This document shows positions 1-6,962 of a DNA stretch of 64,000 nucleotides, one piece after another. Positions within the stretch are counted from its first letter, which is position 1, and each line of letters opens with the position of its first letter. The stretch comes from Microbacterium hydrocarbonoxydans (lineage in GTDB: Bacteria > Actinomycetota > Actinomycetes > Actinomycetales > Microbacteriaceae). The stretch covers positions 496,001 through 560,000 of the forward strand of contig NZ_JAAKXW010000003.1 of NCBI RefSeq assembly GCF_011752045.1. The letters are read 5' to 3'. The translations under genes were made by a program, and so were the position numbers. The notes under the pieces are model-generated. The model ran no database searches and had not been told where the DNA came from. It was given only the letters and a program-made list of their open reading frames with translations.

Positions 1-587
1 CCCTGTGCGAGCGGGCTCCACGCCTCGGTGACGATGCCGCGAGCCGAGTTCGCCGCGACGACGGCGCGGTTCTGCAGCGCCGGGTGCAGCTCGACCTGGT
101 TCACCGCGGGGACGATGCCGCTCTCGGTGGCGATGCGCTCCAGGTGCTCGGGCTCGAAGTTCGAGACGCCGATCGCACCGACGCGGCCCTCGGCGTACAG
201 CCGCTCGAGGGCGCGCCAGGTTTCCGGATACGTGCCCCGCTCCGGGGTGGGCCAGTGGATGAGGTACAGGTCGAGCCAGTCGAGGCCGAGGCGGTCGAGC
301 GCCTCGTCGTAGGCACGCAGCGTGGAGTCGAAGCCGTGGTCGGAGACCCAGACCTTGGAGGTGACGAAGAGGTCGTCGCGGGCGATGCCCGACTCGGCGA
401 TCGCGCGGCCGACGCCTGCCTCGTTGCCGTAGATCGCGGCGGTGTCGATGCTGCGGTAGCCGGCCCGGATCGCGGCGGACACGGCTGCCGTGGTCTCGGC
501 ATCCGGCACCTGGAAGACGCCGAAGCCGAGCTGCGGCATCTCGATGCCGTTGTTCAGGGTGACGGTGGGGACGGTGAGGGTGTTCAT
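1..587 (-). CDS. Aldo/keto reductase, partial (C-terminus beyond the window)
   Basis: NAD(P)H-dependent reduction of aldehydes or ketones in the cytoplasm, by family. About 195 N-terminal residues are visible. The catalytic tetrad is recognisable: Asp in RSIDTAAIYGNE, Tyr in AIYGNE, Lys in VTSKVW, and His in LIHWPTP. The strand order matches a TIM-barrel AKR of the 2,5-diketo-gluconate reductase type. The ATG is preceded by aaggag. It lies 26 bases after an MFS exporter stop on the same strand, so the two are probably co-transcribed under the divergent MarR regulator. The substrate cannot be told from sequence. Confidence 0.9.
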   Translation of the reverse strand, partial: MNTLTVPTVTLNNGIEMPQLGFGVFQVPDAETTAAVSAAIRAGYRSIDTAAIYGNEAGVGRAIAESGIARDDLFVTSKVWVSDHGFDSTLRAYDEALDRLGLDWLDLYLIHWPTPERGTYPETWRALERLYAEGRVGAIGVSNFEPEHLERIATESGIVPAVNQVELHPALQNRAVVAANSARGIVTEAWSPLAQ

Positions 588-613
588 CGATTCTCCTTGC
601 GGGATGAGGGCGG

Positions 614-1801
614 TCAGACCGTGGCGACGGTGAGCGTGGTGGGTGAGACGGCGCGGGCGGGGCGGGCCAGTGCGGCGGCGATGCCCATGACGACGAGGGC
701 GGATGCCGTGATCGCGGCGCCGATCCAGATGGGGGAGGTGTAGCCGAGTCCGGCGGTGATGCCGACGCCGCCGGCCCAGGCGCCGAGCGCGTTGCCGACG
801 TTGAAGGCGCCGATGTTCGCGCCGGAGGCGAGCGTGGGGGCGCCGCCCGCGTACTGCATGATGCGGCTCTGCAGTCCCGGCACGGTGCCGAAGCCGAAGC
901 CTCCCATGAGCACGAGGATCACGATCGTGGCGGGCTGCGACCAGGCGAGCACTCCGAAGGCGACGAGAACCACGACGAGGGCGGCGATGAAGCCGAGGAG
1001 AGTACGGTCGATCGAGCGGTCGGCGAGCCGGCCCCCGATCGCGTTGCCCGCGACGAGGCCGAGACCGAACAGCACGAGAAGCCACGGCACGGCGGAGGCG
1101 TCGAATCCGGTCACTCCGGTGAGCGTGTAGGCGATGTAGGTGAAGGCGCCGAACATGCCGCCGTAGGCGAGCACGGTCACGGTGAGCGAGAGCCAGACCT
1201 GCGCAGAGCGGAAGGCGCGGAGCTCGTGCCGGAGACTCACCTGCTCGCCGCTGGTCTGCGGCGCCTTGACGAGCGCGGCGATGCCGGCGAGGGCGACCAC
1301 CCCGATGACGGAGATGACCCAGAACGTCGAGCGCCAGCCGAACTGCTGGCCGAGGAAGGTGCCGAAGGGGACGCCGAACACGTTCGCGGCGGTGAGGCCG
1401 GTGAACATGATGGCGATGGCCCGGGCCTTCTTGGCGGGCTCGACGAGGTCGGCGGCGACGACCGAGCCGATACCGAAGAACGCGCCGTGGCTCAGCGCCG
1501 CGAGGATGCGGCCGATCATCGCGGTCGTGTAGTCGGGGGCGAGCGCGGTGAGCACGTTGCCGGCGATGAAGAGGACGACGAGCCCGACCAGAACGGGCTT
1601 GCGGGGCAGTCGGGTGGTGGCGGCGGTGAGTCCGAGCGCGCCGACGACGACGCTGAGCGCGTAGCCGGAGATGAGCCATCCCGCGGTCGCCTCTGCGACC
1701 GCGAAGTCGGTGGCGACCTCGGGGAGGAGGCCCATGATCACGAACTCGGTGAGTCCGATCCCGAAGGCGCCGATGGCGAGTGCGATGAGTCCGAGTGGCA
1801 T
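614..1801 (-). CDS. MFS transporter, DHA1 (AraJ/Cml-like) drug or sugar efflux family
   Basis: A 395-residue integral membrane protein with about 12 hydrophobic segments, starting MPLGLIALAIGAFGIGLTEF. The motif GLTEFVIMGLLPEVA in TM1 is typical of the DHA1 AraJ/YdhP/Cml group of proton-driven exporters. A longer open frame extends upstream, but it would run across the divergent promoter and operator, so the ATG at 1801 is chosen. It is divergent from a MarR regulator across a 106-base gap holding long inverted repeats, and an aldo/keto reductase follows 26 bases downstream. Efflux of a MarR-sensed compound is an inference. Confidence 0.88.
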   Translation of the reverse strand: MPLGLIALAIGAFGIGLTEFVIMGLLPEVATDFAVAEATAGWLISGYALSVVVGALGLTAATTRLPRKPVLVGLVVLFIAGNVLTALAPDYTTAMIGRILAALSHGAFFGIGSVVAADLVEPAKKARAIAIMFTGLTAANVFGVPFGTFLGQQFGWRSTFWVISVIGVVALAGIAALVKAPQTSGEQVSLRHELRAFRSAQVWLSLTVTVLAYGGMFGAFTYIAYTLTGVTGFDASAVPWLLVLFGLGLVAGNAIGGRLADRSIDRTLLGFIAALVVVLVAFGVLAWSQPATIVILVLMGGFGFGTVPGLQSRIMQYAGGAPTLASGANIGAFNVGNALGAWAGGVGITAGLGYTSPIWIGAAITASALVVMGIAAALARPARAVSPTTLTVATV

Positions 1802-1820
1802 GGTGTGCTCTCTGCTAAGA

Positions 1821-1892
1821 TAGTTGCAGACGCGGGATATTGCGTCATGAGCACTAATCATTGCACACGCAACTATCCCGCGCAAGCAACTA
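1821..1892. promoter_or_regulatory. Divergent promoter with MarR-type operator inverted repeats
   Basis: Between the divergent MFS and marR starts, a 17-base arm at 1821-1837 (tagttgcagacgcggga) pairs with 1876-1892, mismatching only in the three central bases. A third copy of the core GCAACTA lies at 1869-1875. Position between a MarR gene and its likely target suggests autoregulated repression. Binding is inferred, not shown. Confidence 0.65.
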
Positions 1893-1907
1893 CATTTCGG
1901 AGGCACC

Positions 1908-2357
1908 ATGGGCATCTCGGACGACGCCGTCGAGATCCGCGCGCGCGGGTGGCGCACGCTGGCGGCGCTGCACGGCATCATCGAGGCCGAGCTGGAGCGC
2001 GCACTCGGCGCATCCGTCGGCCTGTCCGTCGTCGAGTACACCGTGCTCGACGCCCTCAGCCGCCAGGACGGCTGGCACATGCGGATGCAGCAGCTGGCCC
2101 GCGCGACGGCACTGAGCCCGAGCGCCACCACCCGGCTCGTGACCCGGCTCGAGGACCGCGGGCTGCTCACCCGCATCCTCTGCGCCGACGACCGACGCGG
2201 CATCTACACCGAGCTCACCGCCGCCGGGCAGAAGCTCTACGAGCAGGCGCATCCGATCCACGACGAGACGCTCGAGCGCGTGCTCGGCGAGGCGGTCGCA
2301 CAGCCCGAGCTCGCCCCCGTCGTGCACGCTCTGCAGGGGAGCGTGGTCCCGGCCTGA
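1908..2357 (+). CDS. MarR-family transcriptional regulator
   Basis: A 149-residue DNA-binding regulator. The winged helix-turn-helix is visible at about residues 55-100: QLARATALSPSATTRLVTRLEDRGLLTR, followed by the wing CADDRRGIYTELTAAGQ with the conserved DxR. Length is normal for MarR. The ATG follows the ribosome site cggagg. Divergent orientation to an MFS exporter and the inverted repeats between them suggest it represses the exporter-reductase pair until a ligand binds. The ligand is unknown. Confidence 0.9.
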   Translation: MGISDDAVEIRARGWRTLAALHGIIEAELERALGASVGLSVVEYTVLDALSRQDGWHMRMQQLARATALSPSATTRLVTRLEDRGLLTRILCADDRRGIYTELTAAGQKLYEQAHPIHDETLERVLGEAVAQPELAPVVHALQGSVVPA

Positions 2358-2400
2358 GGACCGGCTTCGCCGATCCGCCGTCAGCGGCGCCAGACGTGGG

Positions 2401-2406
2401 TACCCT
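2401..2406 (+). promoter_or_regulatory. Probable -10 of a leaderless promoter (vWA lipoprotein)
   Basis: TACCCT ends six bases before the ATG at 2413, and no ribosome site lies between. This spacing places transcription start at the initiation codon, the usual leaderless arrangement in actinobacteria. No clear -35 was identified. Confidence 0.45.
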
Positions 2407-2412
2407 AGGCCC

Positions 2413-4248
2413 ATGAGCGCGCCCCGCAACGCACGACGGTTCACCATCCGGCGGACCTCCTCCGCGATCGCCATGGCGGTCACCGCCGCCCTCGCGCTGG
2501 CCGCGTGCACGGGCGACGGCGGCGAGACGCCCGACGGAGGCCAGGGATTCCCCGACGACGGCTGCACGCATCTCACCATCGCGACCTCGTCGGAGAAGGT
2601 GAACATGCTGGACGAGCTCGCCGACGCGTTCAAGGAGTCGCCGGAGCACGACGACCTCGGCACCTGCGCCACGGTGCGGCCGATCAACGTCTCCTCAGGC
2701 AACGCCACCCGGTTCCTCACCTCCGGCGAGGACTGGCCGAGCGACGACCGCTCGCTCTGGCCGACGCTCTGGTCGCCGGCATCCACCGTCTGGACCGACC
2801 GCGTCGCCGCCGCGGCATCCGCCGGCCTCGTGGGAGACCCCGCGTCGTTCACCCGCACCCCGGTCGTGTTCGGGATGCCGGAGCCGATGGCCGAGGCCCT
2901 GGGCTGGCCGGACAAGCCGGTCAGCATCACCGACCTGTCGCGGCTCTGCCAGGACCCCGCGGGCTGGGGGAGCGTCGGCAAGGACATCTGGGGCGCCTTC
3001 AAGATCTCGAAGACGAACCCGAACACGTCGACGACGGGCCTCTCGACGATCCTCATGCAGGCGTACGAGGCCTCGGGCAAGCAGGCGGACCTGACGAGTG
3101 CCGATGTGGAGGGGGCCGCCGACTTCTCCCGCGTCTTCGAGGAGTGCGTCATCCACTACGGCGACACGACGGGCAACGTGCTGACGACGCTGTACGACGA
3201 GACGCAGAACGGCGCGAACGGCTCGGCCTACGTCTCAGCCGTCGCCCTCGAAGAGACCTCGCTGCTCAACTACAACCAGGGCAACCCCGACTCGCACACT
3301 GTGCAGCCGGGCGAGACGCTCACCCCGCCGAAGACGAAGCTCGTCGCCGTGTACCCTGCCGGCGGATCGCTGTGGTCGGACAACCCGGTCACCGTGCTCG
3401 GCGCCGACTGGGTCACCGCGGAGCAGCGCACCGCAGGCGAGGCGTTCGCCGCGTTCCTGCAGACGAATGCGGCGCAGAGCATCGTTCCCGAGTACGGCTT
3501 CCGTCCGCTGGACGAGTCCGTCCCGCTGGGCGAGCTCTTCACCGCGAAGTACGGCGTCGACCCCGCCCAGCCCGCGATCACGCTGCCGAAGCCGGACGTC
3601 GACGTCATCTCCAGCGCGATCGACCAGTGGACGCAGGTCCGCAAGCCCTCCTCGGTGCTGGAGCTCATCGACATCTCGGGGTCGATGGACGACCCGATCG
3701 GCGACGGCCGCTCGCGACTCGACGGGGCGATCGAGGGAGCCCAGGCGACACTCGACCACTTCCGTTCCAGTGACGAGATCGGCGTGTGGGCGTTCACCAC
3801 CGGCATCTCCTCCGACGAGGGCGACGGCATCCAGGTGCTGAGGGACGTCACGGCCCTGGGCTCCGACGGCGAGAAGCTCGACTCCTCCCTCGACGACCTC
3901 CGTTACGCACAGCGCAACGGCACCCCGCTGTACGACTCCGTGCTGCTCGCCTACGAGGCGATGCGCGAACGCGCCGAGCCGGGGCGCATCAACGCGATCG
4001 TGGTGCTCTCCGACGGCGAGGACACCGACTCGCGGATCTCCCTCGACTCGCTGATCGCACGGATCGGCAAGAGCACGAAGGAGGGCGGCGACGACGCCCC
4101 CGTCCGCATCTTCACGATCGCCTACGGCGAGGGGGCGGATCCGACGGCGCTCCAGCGGATCGCGGATGCCACGGGAGGGCAGCTCTTCGACGCCTCGGAT
4201 GCCGAGCGCATCGACCTCGTCTTCGCCTCCGTGATCAACAACTTCTGA
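2413..4248 (+). CDS. Substrate-binding-like lipoprotein with C-terminal von Willebrand factor A domain
   Basis: A 611-residue exported protein. The N-terminus is a lipoprotein signal with Cys32 in LALAAC, so it should be anchored outside the membrane. Residues about 45-390 resemble an extracellular solute-binding fold (LTIATSSEKVNMLDELADAF). Residues about 410-600 are a vWA domain with the MIDAS start DISGS at about 420-424 and VVLSDGEDTD further on, so it probably binds a divalent metal. It is followed after 7 bases by a one-pass membrane protein, likely co-transcribed. Partner and ligand are unknown; a role in surface protein assembly or sensing is only a guess. Confidence 0.85.
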   Translation: MSAPRNARRFTIRRTSSAIAMAVTAALALAACTGDGGETPDGGQGFPDDGCTHLTIATSSEKVNMLDELADAFKESPEHDDLGTCATVRPINVSSGNATRFLTSGEDWPSDDRSLWPTLWSPASTVWTDRVAAAASAGLVGDPASFTRTPVVFGMPEPMAEALGWPDKPVSITDLSRLCQDPAGWGSVGKDIWGAFKISKTNPNTSTTGLSTILMQAYEASGKQADLTSADVEGAADFSRVFEECVIHYGDTTGNVLTTLYDETQNGANGSAYVSAVALEETSLLNYNQGNPDSHTVQPGETLTPPKTKLVAVYPAGGSLWSDNPVTVLGADWVTAEQRTAGEAFAAFLQTNAAQSIVPEYGFRPLDESVPLGELFTAKYGVDPAQPAITLPKPDVDVISSAIDQWTQVRKPSSVLELIDISGSMDDPIGDGRSRLDGAIEGAQATLDHFRSSDEIGVWAFTTGISSDEGDGIQVLRDVTALGSDGEKLDSSLDDLRYAQRNGTPLYDSVLLAYEAMRERAEPGRINAIVVLSDGEDTDSRISLDSLIARIGKSTKEGGDDAPVRIFTIAYGEGADPTALQRIADATGGQLFDASDAERIDLVFASVINNF

Positions 4249-4255
4249 GGTGCGC

Positions 4256-5248
4256 ATGAACGTGATCGCGGCCAGCAACCCCTGGCTGGAGGATGCCGTC
4301 ACCGGCATACAGGGCGGTGACCTCTACGTCTCGCCCGACGTACCGGACTCCGCAGGGCTTTCGGATGTACTTGCGGAGGCGATCCCGGATGACGGATCGC
4401 TGGCCGTGGTGGTTCTGCCCACCGAGGCCGCACTCAACATGCCTTACGACACATACCTCCTGGAGCAGCTCACCGCTGCCGCAGATCAACAGACCGTGAT
4501 CCTCGCGATCGGCGACGACCTGATGGCGGATTCCGTCGTGCTCGGGGACGACGCTCTCCGGATCGCGAACGAGAACGAGAGCTCCGCAGGCGACCTGCAG
4601 CAGGCCCTCGTCGAGACGGTCCGGGAGATCGAGGCGGCGACGCCCTCCTCGCCCGGTGGTCCTGCCGGCGGCGGGGACCTCCTGATGCCCGTGATCATCG
4701 GCGGCGTCGTGCTGGTCGCCGCGGCCGGCACGGCGATCGGCCTCCTGGCCCGGCGCCGCCGGAAGCCCGCGGCGAGCGCCGACCCGGTGCCGGCCGGCAT
4801 CCGCCTGCGGGTGAACCGCCTGCGGGAGCTCGTCCCCTTCTACGCCGCCGTCCCCGGCAATCCCGTGGCGGCCGAGACCGCGGCCGGCATCGACGCGCTC
4901 GCCTCTCATGTGGAGCAGCTGTTCGTCCGCCTGGACGCGAAGGCCGGCGAGGACCAGAGCGTCCTCGCCGAGGCGGAGTACTCCGACAAGCTCGCCCGGC
5001 TCGTGGCCGCACTCGACCGCGACTACCTGCTCGACCTGCTCACCCGTCCCGACCTGTGGGACGACCCCGACGACCGCATCGGGGAGGTGCGCGAGGCCCT
5101 CGCCGGCCTCACCACGCAGATCGTCGACAACATCAAGCAGGTGAACGCCCGCAAGGGCCTGCTCTTCCAGGTCTCGCTCGACTCCCTCATCGGCCGCAGC
5201 GAGCTGCGCGACTGGGAGCGGCAGTTCCGGCAGAGCTCGGGGGAGTGA
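4256..5248 (+). CDS. Single-pass membrane protein paired with the vWA lipoprotein
   Basis: A 330-residue protein I cannot assign to a named family. Residues about 1-130 form an alpha/beta-looking domain without a signal peptide. A Gly/Pro linker and one strong hydrophobic segment (LLMPVIIGGVVLVAAAGTAI) follow at about 143-165, then a basic RRRRK stop-transfer, then a helical, acidic domain of about 160 residues. This places the C-terminal domain in the cytoplasm if the N-terminal domain is outside. The ATG at 4256 is preferred because gagg precedes it at proper spacing; a GTG six bases upstream is possible. It probably works with the preceding lipoprotein. Confidence 0.75.
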   Translation: MNVIAASNPWLEDAVTGIQGGDLYVSPDVPDSAGLSDVLAEAIPDDGSLAVVVLPTEAALNMPYDTYLLEQLTAAADQQTVILAIGDDLMADSVVLGDDALRIANENESSAGDLQQALVETVREIEAATPSSPGGPAGGGDLLMPVIIGGVVLVAAAGTAIGLLARRRRKPAASADPVPAGIRLRVNRLRELVPFYAAVPGNPVAAETAAGIDALASHVEQLFVRLDAKAGEDQSVLAEAEYSDKLARLVAALDRDYLLDLLTRPDLWDDPDDRIGEVREALAGLTTQIVDNIKQVNARKGLLFQVSLDSLIGRSELRDWERQFRQSSGE

Positions 5249-5258
5249 CCGGCGCTCC

Positions 5259-5489
5259 TCACTCGACGGCGTCGCGGAGGTCCTCCGGCGGATCGGTGAG
5301 GGGGAGGTCCGGCTCGCCTTCCGGACCCGGGTCGCCCTGGCCGTCCTCCCCGAGTTCGGCCTCCTGCGGCTCCTCGCCCTGGGTCTCGGGCTGCTCCTCG
5401 TCCTCCGGCATCGTGGCGTCGGAGAGCTCCTCCGATGGCAGATCGGGAAGCGGCGCCTGGCTGTTCACGAATGCGTCTGGGTTCGACAT
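5259..5489 (-). CDS. Small acidic, low-complexity hypothetical protein
   Basis: 76 residues starting MSNPDAFVNSQAPLPDLPSE. It is rich in Glu, Asp, Pro and Gly, with no hydrophobic core, and so is probably intrinsically disordered. A ribosome site (aggagc) precedes the ATG. It lies downstream of the PheS-related ligase on the same strand, after a strong hairpin, and converges on the vWA-linked gene with only 10 bases between. No function can be assigned. Confidence 0.6.
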   Translation of the reverse strand: MSNPDAFVNSQAPLPDLPSEELSDATMPEDEEQPETQGEEPQEAELGEDGQGDPGPEGEPDLPLTDPPEDLRDAVE

Positions 5490-5556
5490 GGTGCTCCTGT
5501 CACGGCGGTGGATCCTCAGCATCCGTCCGGGCCCTCCGGACCGCACGGGCCTTGAC

Positions 5557-5594
5557 GCCGGGGGTCCGCGGGGGTAGTCCCGCCGACCCCCGGC
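5557..5594 (-). terminator. Hairpin downstream of the PheS-related ligase
   Basis: A 10-bp perfect outer stem (5557-5566 with 5585-5594, GCCGGGGGTC/GACCCCCGGC) encloses an inner GCGGG/CCCGC stem. It starts 6 bases after the ligase stop. No T-tract follows, so it is a terminator or 3' stabiliser by position. Confidence 0.55.
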
Positions 5595-5599
5595 ATCCG

Positions 5600-6709
5600 T
5601 CAGATCAGCTCCAGCACCGGCCCCTCGTGCACGGCGCGGTAGACCGCGTTGCGGATGCCGTTGGCCTGATCCGAGGTGAGCGTGCGGTCGATCGGGCGCA
5701 GGACGATCCGCAGCAGCAGGTTGTGCTGCCCTGGACGCGTGAGCAGGCGTGTGCGCGCGGCATCCGGCAGGTCCTCGTGCGCCGTGCGGGCGAGGAGCTC
5801 GACGGCCTCGATCACGTCGGCGTCCGTGGCGAGCGCGGTGCGGATGCGGTCGCCGAGCGTCTCCTCGTCCTCGTCCGCGCCGGTGACGACGGAGATGTCG
5901 CGCCGCGAGGCGGGGAGCGGGGAGACGTGCTGCCAGGGGTCCAGCGTGAGCATCTGCTCGGCGATGCGCGGATCGGCTGCACGGAGATAGCGGATGTCCG
6001 GGATCCCCTTTCGGAGCATCAGCGCACGCTCCAGGCCCATGCCGAGCGCGAGTCCGGACCACCTCTCGGGGTCGAGACCCGCACCGCGGAGCACGTCCGG
6101 GTGGATGCGCCCGCACTCGGCGAGCTCCAGCCATTCGCCGTCGTGGCGCACGTCGATCTGCCGGCCGCCGAGGGTGTACGGGTGCACGGCATCCGTCACC
6201 CGCCATTCGGCGCCGGGCAGCACCGCATCGACGAGGACGGCGATCATGCCGAGCATGTCCTCGTCGCTGGTGTCTCCGGTGCTGCGGACGCGCCAGAGGT
6301 CGACCTGGTGCGGTTCGCCGACGTGGCTGCGGTCGACGGCATCGCGCCGGTAGACCATGCCGGGCGCGACGAGGAGCTCGTCGACGTCTGTGCGGCCGCG
6401 ATACGCCTCGAGCGCTGCCGGCATCTCGGCGCTCATGTGGCTGCGGAGCATCACCCGCGGACTGAGGTAGCGCGTGTAGCGGCGGGCCCGCGTGACGTCG
6501 TGCGGGTCGTAGCCGAGGCGGTCGTAGTTGTCGTGCACGGGCACGATCGGGGACGAGCGGATGCTGCGCACGGTGCAGCCCCACTCGTCGCGCAGGGCTG
6601 TCACGACGGCGTCGAGCAGGACCTGGACGGCGTGCTCTCCCTGGACGGGATCGGTCAGATCGCGCAGCGTGAGGGCGCGGTGAAGCTGGTCGGGGGTGAG
6701 GTACGACAT
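5600..6709 (-). CDS. srmL: PheS-related ligase of unknown role (SrmL type)
   Basis: A 369-residue protein resembling the class II catalytic core of phenylalanyl-tRNA synthetase alpha chain. Signs are HPYTLGGRQIDV, WLELAECGRIHPDVLRGAGL and GLALGMGLERALMLRKGIPDIRYL (motif 3-like). A C-terminal ferredoxin-fold anticodon-like stretch follows (SRRDISVVTGADEDEETLGDRI), as at the end of PheT. I recall such stand-alone actinobacterial proteins being called PheS-related mystery ligase SrmL; that name is from memory. It is not the housekeeping PheRS, because no coiled-coil N-terminus or pheT partner is present. The ATG at 6709 has GGAG six bases upstream. The leader contains a short ORF and strong RNA structure, suggesting attenuation. 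Confidence 0.75.
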   Translation of the reverse strand: MSYLTPDQLHRALTLRDLTDPVQGEHAVQVLLDAVVTALRDEWGCTVRSIRSSPIVPVHDNYDRLGYDPHDVTRARRYTRYLSPRVMLRSHMSAEMPAALEAYRGRTDVDELLVAPGMVYRRDAVDRSHVGEPHQVDLWRVRSTGDTSDEDMLGMIAVLVDAVLPGAEWRVTDAVHPYTLGGRQIDVRHDGEWLELAECGRIHPDVLRGAGLDPERWSGLALGMGLERALMLRKGIPDIRYLRAADPRIAEQMLTLDPWQHVSPLPASRRDISVVTGADEDEETLGDRIRTALATDADVIEAVELLARTAHEDLPDAARTRLLTRPGQHNLLLRIVLRPIDRTLTSDQANGIRNAVYRAVHEGPVLELI

Positions 6710-6866
6710 GGTGGTCTCCATTGCTTGCAGGTGGCGAAGGATGGGGCTTCCCCCGGCCGTGCCTGCGGAGACCAGTGCGTCAGGAGCGCACGAGCAGGAC
6801 CCCGCGGCCGTCTCCCGGCCGGGGGTGCGGAAATCGCTGCTGCCTGCAGTGCATGGGACGAGGATA
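6710..6866 (-). promoter_or_regulatory. Structured leader of srmL, possible attenuator or riboswitch
   Basis: On the minus strand a TATCCT -10 (6861-6866) is followed by about 145 bases of leader. A perfect 10-bp stem joins 6816-6825 to 6750-6759 (CCCCCGGCCG). It stacks on a 6-bp stem, 6810-6815 with 6767-6772, leaving a 7-base bulge at 6760-6766. An inner hairpin pairs 6787-6791 with 6775-6779. The bulge bases 6762-6766 can pair with 6794-6798, a possible pseudoknot. The pairings are read directly; the regulatory role is inferred. Confidence 0.55.
6780..6854 (-). CDS. Candidate leaderless leader peptide (24 aa) upstream of srmL
   Basis: The ATG lies six bases after the TATCCT hexamer, a leaderless spacing. 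The frame reads MHCRQQRFPHPRP and then a Gly/Arg/Val-rich tail, ending in TGA at 6780. It contains early His, Cys and one TTT Phe codon, a rare codon in a genome that favours TTC. Translation would cover the 5' arms of the leader stems, as in ribosome-mediated attenuation. Whether it is translated is unproven, and no homologue is known to me. Confidence 0.4.
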   Translation of the reverse strand: MHCRQQRFPHPRPGDGRGVLLVRS

Positions 6867-6962
6867 GCGGGCGAGAACAGGGGAAGGGCCCTGTGATCAT
6901 CCGGGAACATCGCCGAAACATTGCCGCTGTACCGTCGCCAGCGACGACGATCGGGGGCTGAC

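Noticed and set aside
1802-2203. Upstream extension of the MFS gene on the minus strand
   Set aside because: It would run through the divergent promoter, operator repeats and the marR coding region. The ATG at 1801 begins a normal TM1.
6710-6866. srmL leader considered as a T-box riboswitch
   Set aside because: The conserved T-box sequence and specifier-loop layout are not seen. The mini-ORF plus stems fit attenuation better.
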